From: Acidobacteriota bacterium
Lineage (GTDB): Bacteria; Acidobacteriota; Blastocatellia; Pyrinomonadales; Pyrinomonadaceae
Assembly: GCA_020200155.1 (NCBI GenBank)
Contig: JAIVJG010000007.1
Span: forward strand, 1 to 35,220
DNA: 35,220 nt
Reading direction: 5' to 3'
Shown here: piece after piece, positions 15,917-25,400 of the stretch
How positions within the stretch are numbered: the first letter of the stretch is position 1
How the letters are laid out: each line of letters starts with the position of its first letter
Position numbers and translations under genes: made by a program
The notes under the pieces: model-generated
Databases searched by the model: none
Seen by the model: only the letters and a program-made list of their open reading frames with translations
Told to the model about the DNA's origin: nothing

Positions 15917-16555
15917 GTGGCTAGGTATCGTGGAGCGGTGTGCCGTCTGTGCCGCCGTGAAGGTGCAAAATTATTCTTGAAGGGCGACCGTTGTTTCAAG
16001 CCCTCGTGCCCGATTGAGAAGCGCGGCACGCAGCCGCCCGGACAGCATGGAAACTCTATGCGTCGCGGCAAGGCGCTGGCTGGCTACGGCCAGCAGTTGC
16101 GCGAGAAGCAGAAGGTCAAGCGAATTTACTTCGTCCTCGAAGGGCAGTTTCGCAACTATTTCGAGCGCGCGGCGCGCATCAAGGGCATCACGGGCGAAAA
16201 CCTTCTGATCCTGCTCGAACGCCGCCTCGACAACACCGTCTACCGCGCGGGCTTTGCCACGTCGCGCCGACAGGCGCGCCAGCTCGTCAATCACGGGCAC
16301 GTCGAAGTCAACGGGCGCAAGGTGGACATCCCCTCGTTTCAGGTCAAGCCGAGCGACATCATTACCATCAAGGAGGCGAGCCGCAAGAACTCACACGTCG
16401 AGGGTGCGTGGCAGACCGCAGGCGGGCGCGGTCGTCCGAGTTGGCTCGCGCCGGCGGATGGAGAGATGAGCGCGCGGGTCGCTTCATTGCCGACGCGCGC
16501 CGACGTTGACCGCTCGATCAACGAGCAACTGATCGTCGAGCTTTACAGCAAGTAA
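15917..16555 (+). CDS. rpsD: 30S ribosomal protein uS4, zinc-binding form
   Basis: A 212-residue uS4. The N-terminal zinc site uses C9, C12, C26 and C31 (CRLC and CFKPSC), and the S4 RNA-binding domain includes [20 protein letters not shown] and [17 protein letters not shown]. The start is GTG 15917, supported by GGAGG (15904-15908) 8 nt upstream. The open frame further upstream to 15848 gives a non-family sequence. uS4 represses the alpha operon in E. coli; the target site cannot be recognised here. Confidence 0.96.
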   Translation: MARYRGAVCRLCRREGAKLFLKGDRCFKPSCPIEKRGTQPPGQHGNSMRRGKALAGYGQQLREKQKVKRIYFVLEGQFRNYFERAARIKGITGENLLILLERRLDNTVYRAGFATSRRQARQLVNHGHVEVNGRKVDIPSFQVKPSDIITIKEASRKNSHVEGAWQTAGGRGRPSWLAPADGEMSARVASLPTRADVDRSINEQLIVELYSK

Positions 16556-16568
16556 CACGCGCGTGGTG

Positions 16569-16607
16569 CGGCGCGCTCTGCGGTTCTCGTTCGACGAGAC
16601 GGCGGGG
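16569..16607. other. Hairpin between rpsD and rpoA
   Basis: TCTCGT-TCG-ACGAGA (16585-16599) is an exact 6-bp hairpin with a 3-nt loop, inside looser GCGGC/GCCGC pairing. No T-run follows. It could be an mRNA processing or regulatory structure. Confidence 0.4.
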
Positions 16608-16656
16608 CCGCGCTTCACCCCGCCTTGCCCTTTCGGATACAGGTCTTGATAAAACT

Positions 16657-17715
16657 ATGGCTATGGATCAACAAAATCTCTGGACAGGGTTTCAGATGCC
16701 GCGCCGCCTCGCCGTCGAGGGCGACACGCTGACAGAACGCTACGGGCGCTTCTCGGCGCAGCCGTTCGAGCGCGGCTTCGGCACCACCATCGGCAACTCT
16801 CTCAGGCGCGCTCTGCTCTCTTCCATCGAAGGCGCGGCCATCACCGCCGTCAAGATCGAAGGCGTCGAGCACGAGTTCTCAAGCATTCGCGGCGTCGTCG
16901 AGGACGCGACCGACGTAATCCTGAATCTGAAGCAGATTCCGTTCAAGCTGCACGGCGGCGAGGCGAAGACGCTGACGATACACAAGGACGGCGCGGGCGA
17001 AGTCACCTCCGCCGACATCCAAGCGGACGGCGAAGTCGAAGTGCTCGACCCGAATGTCTACATCGCGACTGTCAGCGATGGCGGCTCGCTGACGGTCGAG
17101 ATGCGTCTGCGTCGCGGGCGCGGCTACGTCCCCGCCGAGCGCAACTTCGATGAAGACCTCTCGCTCGGTTACATCCCCGTGGATTCCGTACACACGCCGG
17201 TCAAGAAGGTGAACTTCACGGTCGAGGCGGCGCGGCTCGGTCAGAACACAGAGTTCGACAAGCTGACCATCGAAGTCTGGACGGACGGCTCCGTGAAGCC
17301 GGACGACGCCATCGGTCTCGCCGCGAAGTTGATTAAGGATCACATGGCGATCTTCATCAACTTCGAGGAAGACACGGACGACTTCGCCTACCAGAACATC
17401 GAGCGCCCGCCCTTGCCGCGCAACGACCTGCTCGACCGCTCGGTTGACGAGCTTGAGCTATCGGTGCGCTCCTACAACTGCCTGAAGAACGCCAACATTC
17501 GCACCATCCGCGACCTCGTGCAACGCAGCGAGCGCGAGATGCTGGCGACGAAAAACTTCGGCAAAAAGTCTCTGAACGAGATCAAGGACATCCTGCACGG
17601 GATGGGCCTCGACTTCGGCATGGAGTTCGACGAGCAGGGCAATCCGATTCCCGGCTCCGGCGGCAGGGACGGCGACATCAGCGATTTCGAGGACGACGAG
17701 GAAGAAGAGGAGTAG
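16657..17715 (+). CDS. rpoA: DNA-directed RNA polymerase alpha subunit
   Basis: A 352-residue alpha subunit. The N-terminal dimerisation domain has [20 protein letters not shown]; the C-terminal domain (about 260-325) has [20 protein letters not shown] and [15 protein letters not shown], which contacts UP elements and activators. The C-terminus is extended by an acidic tail ([15 protein letters not shown]). Position between rpsD and rplQ is standard. No strong Shine-Dalgarno is seen. Confidence 0.97.
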   Translation: MAMDQQNLWTGFQMPRRLAVEGDTLTERYGRFSAQPFERGFGTTIGNSLRRALLSSIEGAAITAVKIEGVEHEFSSIRGVVEDATDVILNLKQIPFKLHGGEAKTLTIHKDGAGEVTSADIQADGEVEVLDPNVYIATVSDGGSLTVEMRLRRGRGYVPAERNFDEDLSLGYIPVDSVHTPVKKVNFTVEAARLGQNTEFDKLTIEVWTDGSVKPDDAIGLAAKLIKDHMAIFINFEEDTDDFAYQNIERPPLPRNDLLDRSVDELELSVRSYNCLKNANIRTIRDLVQRSEREMLATKNFGKKSLNEIKDILHGMGLDFGMEFDEQGNPIPGSGGRDGDISDFEDDEEEEE

Positions 17716-17719
17716 AAGA

Positions 17720-17802
17720 AACGATAAATGCGGAATGCCGCAATGATGAATGAAGAAAATGCTTTTGTCTTTCATCCATCACTCATCATTTATCATTTCG
17801 GG
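17720..17802. repeat. Heptamer inverted repeat, rpoA-rplQ
   Basis: ACGATAAATGCGGAATGCCG and AATGATGAATGAA on the left pair with TTCATCCATCACTCATCATT on the right. Same AATGATG type as 29600-29689. Confidence 0.8.
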
Positions 17803-17811
17803 GAATCTGTC

Positions 17812-18549
17812 ATGCGACACTTAAAAGCACATCGCAAGCTGGGACGCACTACGGAGCATCGCATGTCCATGCTGCGCAACCTTGCGACTTCGCTCATCAA
17901 CGCACGCGACGAGCGCATCGTGACCACGTTGCCGAAGGCGAAAGAACTGCGCCCGTTCGTCGAGCGCGCGATCACTCTCTCGCGCAACGCGCAGGGATTG
18001 GAAGGCGAGCAGGCCGCCGCGCAAAGCGTGCACCTTCGCCGTCAGGCCGCCGCGTTCTTCCACGCGGGCAATCGTGGGCAGTCGGTTTCGGCGGGCAAGC
18101 GCGGCCAGCCACGCGCGCCGCGCACGGCGGGCGTCGCGGCTGTCAAGCGCCTGTTTGACGAACTCGGCGAGCGCTTCAAGGATCGGCAGGGCGGCTACAC
18201 CCGCATCATCAAACTGGGGCGGCGCGACGGCGACAACGCCGAACTCGCGATCATCGAACTCGTTGACAACCTGCGCGAGCGCGAGGCCGCCGCCTCTTCA
18301 CCCAAGCGCGCCAAGACGGTCGCGTCGGGCAAGAAGAAGACGACGAAGCTCGACGATTCAAAGGAAGCGCAGGGCGGTCGTCGCGGCGGCAAGAAGGCCG
18401 ACCGCACCTTCGAGAAGCCGGAGACGACGCGCGCACGCGGCAAGGGCGAGGCTTCAATCCCTGAGTCGAAGGACGCCGACAAGGCCGGCAGCGGCGGGCG
18501 TCGCTCGAAGAAAACCGAATCAACCGCCGCCGAGAAAGACACGGAGTAG
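17812..18549 (+). CDS. rplQ: 50S ribosomal protein bL17 with internal insert and long tail
   Basis: A 245-residue protein against about 120-130 for a plain bL17. Residues 1-60 (HRMSMLRNLATSLI, TTLPKAKELRPFVE) and about 110-150 (VKRLFDELGERF, GGYTRIIKLGRRDGDNAELA) are bL17. Between them lies an insert of about 30 residues (HAGNRGQSVSAGKRGQPRAP). After about residue 155 comes a Lys/Arg/Ser/Glu-rich, probably disordered tail. ATG 17812 is the family start; the open frame upstream to 17728 runs through the hairpin. Last gene of the alpha operon. Confidence 0.95.
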   Translation: MRHLKAHRKLGRTTEHRMSMLRNLATSLINARDERIVTTLPKAKELRPFVERAITLSRNAQGLEGEQAAAQSVHLRRQAAAFFHAGNRGQSVSAGKRGQPRAPRTAGVAAVKRLFDELGERFKDRQGGYTRIIKLGRRDGDNAELAIIELVDNLREREAAASSPKRAKTVASGKKKTTKLDDSKEAQGGRRGGKKADRTFEKPETTRARGKGEASIPESKDADKAGSGGRRSKKTESTAAEKDTE

Positions 18550-18630
18550 TACAGGCAGGGCGGAAATGTGTGTGGCGCGCGACCCCGCTCACGCGAAACT
18601 AAGGAGGCGCAACCCCGCTTTTTCTTCATC

Positions 18631-18690
18631 GAGAGCAGGCCCCAACGAAGTCGCCGGTGCAGCGGGCGGCGCTGGGGCCTGTTCTCTTGT
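18631..18690 (+). terminator. Large hairpin between rplQ and accB, probable operon end
   Basis: Arms 18631-18647 and 18670-18686 pair at 15 of 17 positions, with a 22-nt loop. Only a short T-rich stretch (TTCTCTTGT) follows, so termination is probable but not certain. The 195-nt gap otherwise holds a second GGGCG/CGCCC stem at about 18707-18725. Confidence 0.5.
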
Positions 18691-18744
18691 CGGCGAACTA
18701 ACACACGGGCGTCACCCACGCGCCCGCTCGGAGGCTCGAAGAGC

Positions 18745-19440
18745 ATGAGCGATCAAGATCAAACTTCATCGTCCGGCAATGAACAAACAAGGAGCGCAGA
18801 GACGGAGCGTGGCGGCGACACCGGCACGGGAGAACGCGGCGGCGTCGGTCGCCACAGTGGGCGACGCAGGCGCGGGCGCACTTCAACTCAGCCGTCGCAG
18901 GGCCAGTCGCGCCGCGCGGAATCTTCGCTCAACCTTGAAGAACTGCGCGAGCTGACAGAGTTGTTCACGGAGCATCGCCTGACGGATTTCGAGTTCGAGA
19001 ACGCGGACATCCGCGTCCGCCTGAGCCGCAACCCCGCGCCGCAGGCAGGAGCGCAATCCGCCGCGCCGCCCCCCACGACGGCTACGCCTGCCTCGACCTC
19101 CGCCGCGCAGTCGGCGGGCGGCGAAGCGGCTTCGTCGTCAACCGCCCCGTCCGGCGCGGGCGCGTCGTCCGGGACGAGTCACGCCGAGGCGAAGGAAGAA
19201 GAACTGCACATCATCACGTCGCCGATTGTCGGGACGTTCTATCGCGCGTCGTCGCCCAACGCCGACTCATTCGTCAAGGCGGGCAGCCACGTCGAGCACG
19301 ACACGGTCGTCTGCATCATCGAGGCGATGAAATTGATGAACGAGATACAGGCCGAGACGACGGGGACGGTCGAGAAAATCTACGTCGAGAACGGCCAGCC
19401 GGTCGAGTTCGGCCAGCCGCTGTTCGGAATCAAAAAGTAG
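18745..19440 (+). CDS. accB: Biotin carboxyl carrier protein of acetyl-CoA carboxylase
   Basis: A 231-residue BCCP, the biotin-carrying subunit for malonyl-CoA synthesis. The C-terminal biotinyl domain (about 153-231) has EAMKLMNE at 193-200 with K196 as the biotin site. The helical segment LNLEELRELTELFTEHRLTD (63-82) and the Ala/Pro/Ser linker are typical. The first about 60 residues are an extra Gly/Arg-rich segment (GRHSGRRRRGRTSTQ). ATG 18745 has GAGG 10 nt upstream; the longer open frame upstream runs through the hairpin. Confidence 0.95.
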   Translation: MSDQDQTSSSGNEQTRSAETERGGDTGTGERGGVGRHSGRRRRGRTSTQPSQGQSRRAESSLNLEELRELTELFTEHRLTDFEFENADIRVRLSRNPAPQAGAQSAAPPPTTATPASTSAAQSAGGEAASSSTAPSGAGASSGTSHAEAKEEELHIITSPIVGTFYRASSPNADSFVKAGSHVEHDTVVCIIEAMKLMNEIQAETTGTVEKIYVENGQPVEFGQPLFGIKK

Positions 19441-19516
19441 TTCAAAGTCTAAGGTTCAAAGTCAGAAAGTCGCACGAGGGCTTTCCGACTTTGAACCTTA
19501 GACTTTGAACTTTGAA
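19441..19516. repeat. Heptamer inverted repeat, accB-accC
   Basis: Arms 19441-19469 and 19481-19509 match at 28 of 29 positions, built from TTCAAAG/TCTAAGG 7-mers, with an 11-nt loop. A further TTTGAAC unit extends the right arm to 19516. It is the best preserved element in the window. Confidence 0.92.
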
Positions 19517-19522
19517 CTTGAG

Positions 19523-20884
<1,362 letters not shown>

Positions 20885-20911
20885 GGCGCACGGAGCGTCT
20901 AGCACACGCGT

Positions 20912-20940
20912 TTGACGGCGAACGCCGTGGCCCCTATAAT
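20912..20940 (+). promoter_or_regulatory. Strong sigma-70 promoter of rplU
   Basis: TTGACG (20912-20917), a 17-nt spacer and a perfect TATAAT (20935-20940). It is about 50 nt upstream of the rplU start and the best consensus promoter in the window. Confidence 0.85.
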
Positions 20941-20954
20941 GAAAGACTTTTCTA

Positions 20955-20973
20955 AGGCAAGCGGGCCTTGCCT
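20955..20973 (+). promoter_or_regulatory. Leader hairpin in the rplU 5' UTR
   Basis: AGGCAAG-CGGGC-CTTGCCT is an exact 7-bp stem lying between the promoter and the GGAGG. Such a hairpin could be an r-protein leader, but no known L21 leader motif was verified. Confidence 0.45.
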
Positions 20974-20993
20974 GTGTGGGAGGAGTGAGGAAA

Positions 20994-21359
20994 ATGGCTT
21001 ACGCAATCATCAGATCGGGCGGCAAACAGTTTCGCGTCGAAGAGGGCGCGACCATCCGCCTGCCGCTCATGAACAAAGACGCAGGCGACAAGGTTGAACT
21101 TGAAGCGCTCGTCGTCGAGAGCGCGGACGGCGTCAAGATCGGCACGCCGCTTGTCGAAGGCGCGCGAATCGCGGCCACCGTCGTTGACCACGGTCGCGGC
21201 GAAAAGCTCATCGTCTTCAAAAAGAAGCGCCGCAAGCAGTACAAACGCACACAGGGCCACCGCGAGGACAAGGGGCGGCGCGGCAAGTTCATCAGCGTGT
21301 ACCCGGCGGACGCGGCTGCCGCCGCCGTGCCCGATGCGACTTCCGCAGTCGCCGTATAA
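20994..21359 (+). CDS. rplU: 50S ribosomal protein bL21
   Basis: A 121-residue bL21 that binds 23S rRNA domain I near bL20. It opens MAYAIIRSGGKQFRVEEGAT and contains VFKKKRRKQYKRTQGHRE and KFISV, the family signature region, plus a short Ala-rich tail. ATG 20994 is preferred; the in-frame upstream codon at 20976 overlaps the Shine-Dalgarno region. Unusually, rpmA (bL27) does not follow. Confidence 0.96.
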   Translation: MAYAIIRSGGKQFRVEEGATIRLPLMNKDAGDKVELEALVVESADGVKIGTPLVEGARIAATVVDHGRGEKLIVFKKKRRKQYKRTQGHREDKGRRGKFISVYPADAAAAAVPDATSAVAV

Positions 21360-21392
21360 GTCAGAGGGTAATCCAGAGTCTGCTTCTGATGC

Positions 21393-21432
21393 GACGCCCC
21401 CGCCGAGTGTTCACACTCAAGCGACGGGCGTC
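21393..21432 (+). terminator. Hairpin after rplU
   Basis: GACGCCC (21393-21399) pairs with GGGCGTC (21426-21432) and encloses an exact GAGTG/CACTC stem (21405-21418). Only a short T-run (ATTTT) follows 8 nt later. It may be a weak terminator or processing site before obgE. Confidence 0.4.
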
Positions 21433-21443
21433 ATTCGCATTTT

Positions 21444-21505
21444 GGATTGACGATTGAAAGAGAATTGAAGATCGCCGGCAATCCGTTCAATCGCAAATCA
21501 AAAGT
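21444..21505. repeat. Inverted repeat, rplU-obgE
   Basis: GATTGACGATTGAA on the left pairs with GTTCAATCGCAAATC on the right. The 7-bp phase is visible (GATTGAC GATTGAA). Right arm of the TTGCGATTT type. Confidence 0.6.
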
Positions 21506-21514
21506 CTAAACAAT

Positions 21515-22561
21515 TTGTTTATTGATCGCGTCAAAATCAGGATTCGGGGAGGTCACGGCGGGAACGGCGTGACGGCCTTCCGGCGCGAGAAGTTCGTGCC
21601 GCGCGGCGGGCCTTCGGGCGGCGACGGCGGGCGCGGCGGCGACGTGTGGCTACAGGCCGATTCGTCCATCAACACGCTGCTGCACCTGCGTTACAACCCG
21701 GAGCACACGGCGGAGCGCGGTTATCACGGAGAGGGGTCGAATCGTTACGGGCGCGACGGCGAGGACGTACTGGTGCGCGTGCCCATCGGCACGCAGGTCT
21801 TCGATGGCGAGACTGGTGATTTTTATTGCGACCTCTCGGAAGACGGGCAGCGTTGGCTGGCGGCGCACGGCGGGCGCGGCGGCTTCGGCAATTCGCACTT
21901 CGCGTCCTCGACCAATCGCGCGCCGCGTTATCATCAGGAGGGCAGCCCCGGCGAGGAGCGCGAACTCCAACTCGAACTCAAACTGCTCGCCGACGTGGGG
22001 CTAATCGGCTTCCCGAATGCCGGCAAGTCAACGTTGATTTCCGCCGTCTCCGCCGCCAAGCCGAAAATCGCAGACTATCCCTTCACGACACTTGAGCCGC
22101 ATCTCGGCGTGGTTGATCTGGGCGACTATCGCACATTCGTCGTTGCAGACATCCCCGGCCTCATCGAAGGCGCGCACACGGGCGCTGGCCTCGGCGACCG
22201 TTTCCTGCGCCACGTCGAGCGGACGAAACTTTTACTTCATCTGGTGGATGTCTCCTCGCTTTCGGGCCGCGATCCCGTGAGCGATTACGAAATCATTAAT
22301 CGCGAACTCGCGGCATACGACCCGCAGTTGGCGGAGCGCCCGCAGATCGTCGTCGCCACCAAGCTCGACGCGCTCGACGAGCCGGAGCGTCTGGAAAGTC
22401 TGCGCGGGCGGGCGAAGGAAGACGGGCGGGATTTTTATGAAATATCTTCGGTGACGAACCGTGGCGTGCGCGAACTTGTCTTCGCGTTGGCGAAGCGGTT
22501 GGACGAAATGAATACTTCGCACGATAATGCCCAGTCGCGCGAGGCGGGAACGCGACAGTGA
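21515..22561 (+). CDS. obgE: GTPase Obg
   Basis: A 348-residue GTPase for late 50S assembly and stress control. The glycine-rich Obg fold (residues 1-157: [34 protein letters not shown]) is followed by the G domain with G1 GFPNAGKST (165-173), G3 DIPG (212-215) and G4 ATKLD. It uses a TTG start at 21515 giving [13 protein letters not shown], with no clear Shine-Dalgarno. There is no C-terminal OCT domain of note. Confidence 0.95.
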   Translation: MFIDRVKIRIRGGHGGNGVTAFRREKFVPRGGPSGGDGGRGGDVWLQADSSINTLLHLRYNPEHTAERGYHGEGSNRYGRDGEDVLVRVPIGTQVFDGETGDFYCDLSEDGQRWLAAHGGRGGFGNSHFASSTNRAPRYHQEGSPGEERELQLELKLLADVGLIGFPNAGKSTLISAVSAAKPKIADYPFTTLEPHLGVVDLGDYRTFVVADIPGLIEGAHTGAGLGDRFLRHVERTKLLLHLVDVSSLSGRDPVSDYEIINRELAAYDPQLAERPQIVVATKLDALDEPERLESLRGRAKEDGRDFYEISSVTNRGVRELVFALAKRLDEMNTSHDNAQSREAGTRQ

Positions 22562-22589
22562 GACTCGGCGCAAGTTGAAACTTTGAAGG

Positions 22590-23312
22590 ATGGAGAAGCG
22601 CATCGCTCTTTACGGCGGGACTTTCGACCCCGTGCATGCCGGGCACATGACGGTGGCGCGCGGCCTTCTCGAATTGTTCGCGCTCGACGAAGTTCTTTTC
22701 ATTCCCGCGCACGTCGCCCCGCACAAGCGCAGCGCCCACGTCAGCGTGCCGCTTCATCGTTACGCGATGCTGGCGCTCGCGACACAGGACGAAAAAAGCT
22801 TTCGTATCTCGACGGTCGAACTCGACGCGCCGGAGAGGCCGTACACGGTCGAGACCCTCGCGCGGTTTCAGGAGACGCTCGGCCAGACGGCGCGCTTATT
22901 CTTCGTGATGGGCGCGGACTCGTGGGCGGAAATCAAAACGTGGCGCGAGTGGGAGCGCGTGCTCTCGCTCACAGATCACCTCGTCGTGACGCGACCCGGC
23001 TATGAGTTGAGCACGGCGCACATCACGCCTACGGTGCGCGAGCGCGTGGTTGATTTGCGCGGCGCGGGCAGAGAAGAGGCCGAGCGTGCGCTGTGCGAGC
23101 CGGGCGGCACGCGCATTTACCTGACCGACGCGGCGCAGGTGGACGCGGCGGCGACAGACATCCGCCGTTCATTGCGAAACTCTGAAGCGGGCGCAAAACT
23201 GAATGCGCTCGACGTGCCGTCGCCGGTGGCGGGCTACATCGAAAAATACAGACTCTATCGAGAGGTACATGAAAGAGAATCCCTTGATATCGAAAACGAA
23301 CAAACGCATTGA
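22590..23312 (+). CDS. nadD: Nicotinate-nucleotide adenylyltransferase
   Basis: A 240-residue nucleotidyltransferase that makes deamido-NAD from NaMN and ATP. The nucleotide-binding motif GGTFDPVHAGH (9-19) is intact, as are ISTVELDAPERPYTVETL, FVMGADSWAEIKTW and the C-terminal TDIRRSLR. The start ATG follows AAGG with almost no spacing, so translation may depend on coupling to obgE 28 nt upstream. The 3' end overlaps the rsfS start. Confidence 0.95.
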   Translation: MEKRIALYGGTFDPVHAGHMTVARGLLELFALDEVLFIPAHVAPHKRSAHVSVPLHRYAMLALATQDEKSFRISTVELDAPERPYTVETLARFQETLGQTARLFFVMGADSWAEIKTWREWERVLSLTDHLVVTRPGYELSTAHITPTVRERVVDLRGAGREEAERALCEPGGTRIYLTDAAQVDAAATDIRRSLRNSEAGAKLNALDVPSPVAGYIEKYRLYREVHERESLDIENEQTH

Positions 23313-23790
23313 AGCGGGGCGGGACGAAGAGTCCGCCGCCGCTACGTATGAGCTTGCCGTGAGCGCCGGAGGGATGGACGCAGAGGAGGGCCTCGACGAG
23401 CGGATGCTGGCGGCCCTGCGCGCGGCGAGCGACAAGAAGGCGCTGGAACTCGTCGCGCTCGACCTGCGCGCCGTCGCGAGCTTCACGGATTTCTTCCTGA
23501 TCGCGAGCGGCACGAACGTCCGGCAGGTGCAGGCCATCGCCGACGCGGTGGTCGAGAAGTTGAAAGAGCTGGGCAAAAGGCCTGCGCGCATCGAGGGCTA
23601 CAATTCTGCGGAGTGGATTCTGCTCGACTACGGCGACTTCATCTTCCACATCTTTGAAGACAAGGCGCGGCGCTTCTTCGACCTCGAACGACTGTGGCGC
23701 GACGCGGGGCGCGTGTCTCTGCCGCCGGAACTCGCCGCCGCCGCGACGGGCGTGACCGACGGCGAAAGCTCTTTGAGAAAAGAACAGTGA
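23269..23790 (+). CDS. rsfS: Ribosomal silencing factor RsfS
   Basis: RsfS (YbeB/Iojap family) binds uL14 and blocks 50S-30S joining in slow growth. The core from about residue 45 is typical: DKKALELVALDLRAVASFTD, FFLIASGTNVRQVQAIADAV and EGYNSAEWILLDYGDFIFHI. ATG 23269 has AGAGG just upstream and overlaps nadD by 44 nt, giving 173 residues. ATG 23374 would give 138 residues, closer to the family norm, but its GGAGG is too close. The exact start is uncertain. Next to nadD as in many bacteria. Confidence 0.92.
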   Translation: MKENPLISKTNKRIEAGRDEESAAATYELAVSAGGMDAEEGLDERMLAALRAASDKKALELVALDLRAVASFTDFFLIASGTNVRQVQAIADAVVEKLKELGKRPARIEGYNSAEWILLDYGDFIFHIFEDKARRFFDLERLWRDAGRVSLPPELAAAATGVTDGESSLRKEQ

Positions 23791-24737
23791 TTGAGATCGT
23801 CGCGCAGTCCGGGGCGATGCGCGAGGCGCTGCGTCTCGCGGGCCGCGTGGCGGCGACGGACGCCAACGTCCTCGTGACGGGCGAGTCCGGCGCGGGCAAG
23901 GACGCGCTCGCCCTCTTCATCCACGCGCTCTCGCCGCGCGCTCTGGGGCCGTTCGTCAAGATTGACTGCGCGGCGCTGCCCGGCGAGTTGCTGGAAGCCG
24001 AGTTGTTCGGCTACGAGCGCGGCGCTTTCACGGGCGCGGCGCAGGCGAAGCCGGGGCGGCTCGAAGCGGCGCACAAGGGCACGCTCGTCCTTGACGAGAT
24101 CGCGCACCTGACGATTGACGCGCAGGCGAAACTCTTGCGCGTGATCGAGCGGCGCGAGTTTGAAAGGCTCGGAGGCCGGCGCACCGTGCGCGTTGACGCG
24201 CGGCTTCTGGCGCTCACCAACATTGATCTGGACGATGCGGTCAGGCGTCGAGCGTTCCGCGAAGATTTGTTTTATCGCCTGAACGTCATCCGCATCCCCG
24301 TGCCGCCGTTGCGCGAGCGGGACGAGGACGTGGTGCCGCTCGCTGAATCTCTCCTCGAATTCTACGCGTCCAAGCACGGGCGCGGCGCGCGGAAGCTGAC
24401 GCCGGAAGCGTTGAGTGTGCTACGCCTCTACGACTTTCCCGGCAACGTGCGTGAGTTGTCGAACATCTTGGAGCGCGCCGTGATCGTCTCGGATGGGCCG
24501 GGAATCGAGGCAGATGATTTGCCGGAGGCGGTTCGCGCGGCGGCCATCGTCCGCAGTAGGCGCGGGCAGCGCCTGACGTTGGCCGAACTCGAAGCCGTCT
24601 ACATCAAGGAAACGCTCGCCGCGACGCGCGGCAACAAGTCCGAGGCGGCGCGGCTTCTGGGCATCAGCCGCAAGAATCTCTACGAAAAGCTCGCGCGGTA
24701 CGAAAAGGATGTGGGCGGAGGGATGAGTGATGAGTGA
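23787..24737 (+). CDS. Sigma-54-dependent AAA+ activator without sensor domain
   Basis: A 316-residue bacterial enhancer-binding protein reduced to the AAA+ and DNA-binding parts. It shows Walker A GESGAGKD (32-39), the sigma-54 contact loop GAFTGA (79-84), Walker B LVLDE (100-104), the arginine-finger region REDLFYRLN (158-166) and a Fis-type helix-turn-helix (NKSEAARLLGISRKNLYEKL). No receiver, GAF or PAS domain precedes the ATPase. GTG 23787 overlaps the rsfS stop (GTGA). Its C-terminal residues KDVGGGMSDE are encoded by the left arm of the next repeat element. Its target promoters are not known. Confidence 0.9.
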   Translation: MIEIVAQSGAMREALRLAGRVAATDANVLVTGESGAGKDALALFIHALSPRALGPFVKIDCAALPGELLEAELFGYERGAFTGAAQAKPGRLEAAHKGTLVLDEIAHLTIDAQAKLLRVIERREFERLGGRRTVRVDARLLALTNIDLDDAVRRRAFREDLFYRLNVIRIPVPPLRERDEDVVPLAESLLEFYASKHGRGARKLTPEALSVLRLYDFPGNVRELSNILERAVIVSDGPGIEADDLPEAVRAAAIVRSRRGQRLTLAELEAVYIKETLAATRGNKSEAARLLGISRKNLYEKLARYEKDVGGGMSDE

Positions 24738-24826
24738 GAGACAGAAGGGAAGCACGGGCGCGGAAACGGTAGGCGAGCGGTTGATAGCAGGCCTTTCATC
24801 CCTCGTCCCTCCGACCACGTCCTTTT
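24703..24826. repeat. Heptamer inverted repeat overlapping the activator 3' end
   Basis: Arms 24703-24733 and 24796-24826 match at 27 of 31 positions (GGATGTG GGCGGAG GGATGAG type). The left arm lies inside the coding sequence of the activator and supplies its last about 11 codons and stop; the loop is 62 nt. Confidence 0.8.
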
Positions 24827-24830
24827 AACC

Positions 24831-25295
24831 ATGCACTTGCGCCTGATCTGGGTCGGCAAAACGCGGAACGAGCACCTGCGGGCGCTGGTCGGGGACTATT
24901 TGAAAAGGCTCTCGCGGTTCGCGCGTTGCGAGGTCGTGGAATTGCGAGAGAGCGCGAGCGCCGACGAGCGAATTTGTCTTGAAGAAGAGGGCAAACGTAT
25001 TGTGGGTGCTTTAGCATCTGATGCGCTGGCGGTTTTGCTGGACGTGGAGGGGCCGGCGCGCTGGAGTTCGCCGGAACTGGCCGCCCGCGTGGAAGAGTGG
25101 CAGGCACGCTCTTTGAAGGAAGTGGCTTTTATCGTCGGGGGGCATCTGGGCGTCTCTGCGGACGTGCGGAACCGTGCGGACGTTCGCTGGTCGCTGTCGC
25201 GCCTGACGCTGACGCACGAGATGGCGCGCGTTGTGCTGGTCGAACAACTCTATCGTGCGTACACGATCATGCGCGGGCTGCCTTATCAGAAATGA
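24831..25295 (+). CDS. rlmH: 23S rRNA pseudouridine-1915 N3-methyltransferase RlmH
   Basis: A 154-residue SPOUT-type methyltransferase. It starts MHLRLIWVGKTRNEHL, has LLDVEGPARWSSPELA, the SAM-binding FIVGGHLGVSADVRNRADVR and the C-terminal HEMARVVLVEQLYRAYTIMR knot region. It modifies helix 69 of 23S rRNA in assembled ribosomes. Often encoded near rsfS and nadD, as here. No good Shine-Dalgarno; the start is directly after the hairpin. Confidence 0.95.
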   Translation: MHLRLIWVGKTRNEHLRALVGDYLKRLSRFARCEVVELRESASADERICLEEEGKRIVGALASDALAVLLDVEGPARWSSPELAARVEEWQARSLKEVAFIVGGHLGVSADVRNRADVRWSLSRLTLTHEMARVVLVEQLYRAYTIMRGLPYQK

Positions 25296-25400
25296 GTCCG
25301 GCGAGCGAAGGTTTTTGAGAGTCGGTTTTGAAACATCCCCCAAGGGCATATGTGTTGAATGGGTTTCGAGCAAGTCGGGTTTAGAAGGAGCTGATAAAAA

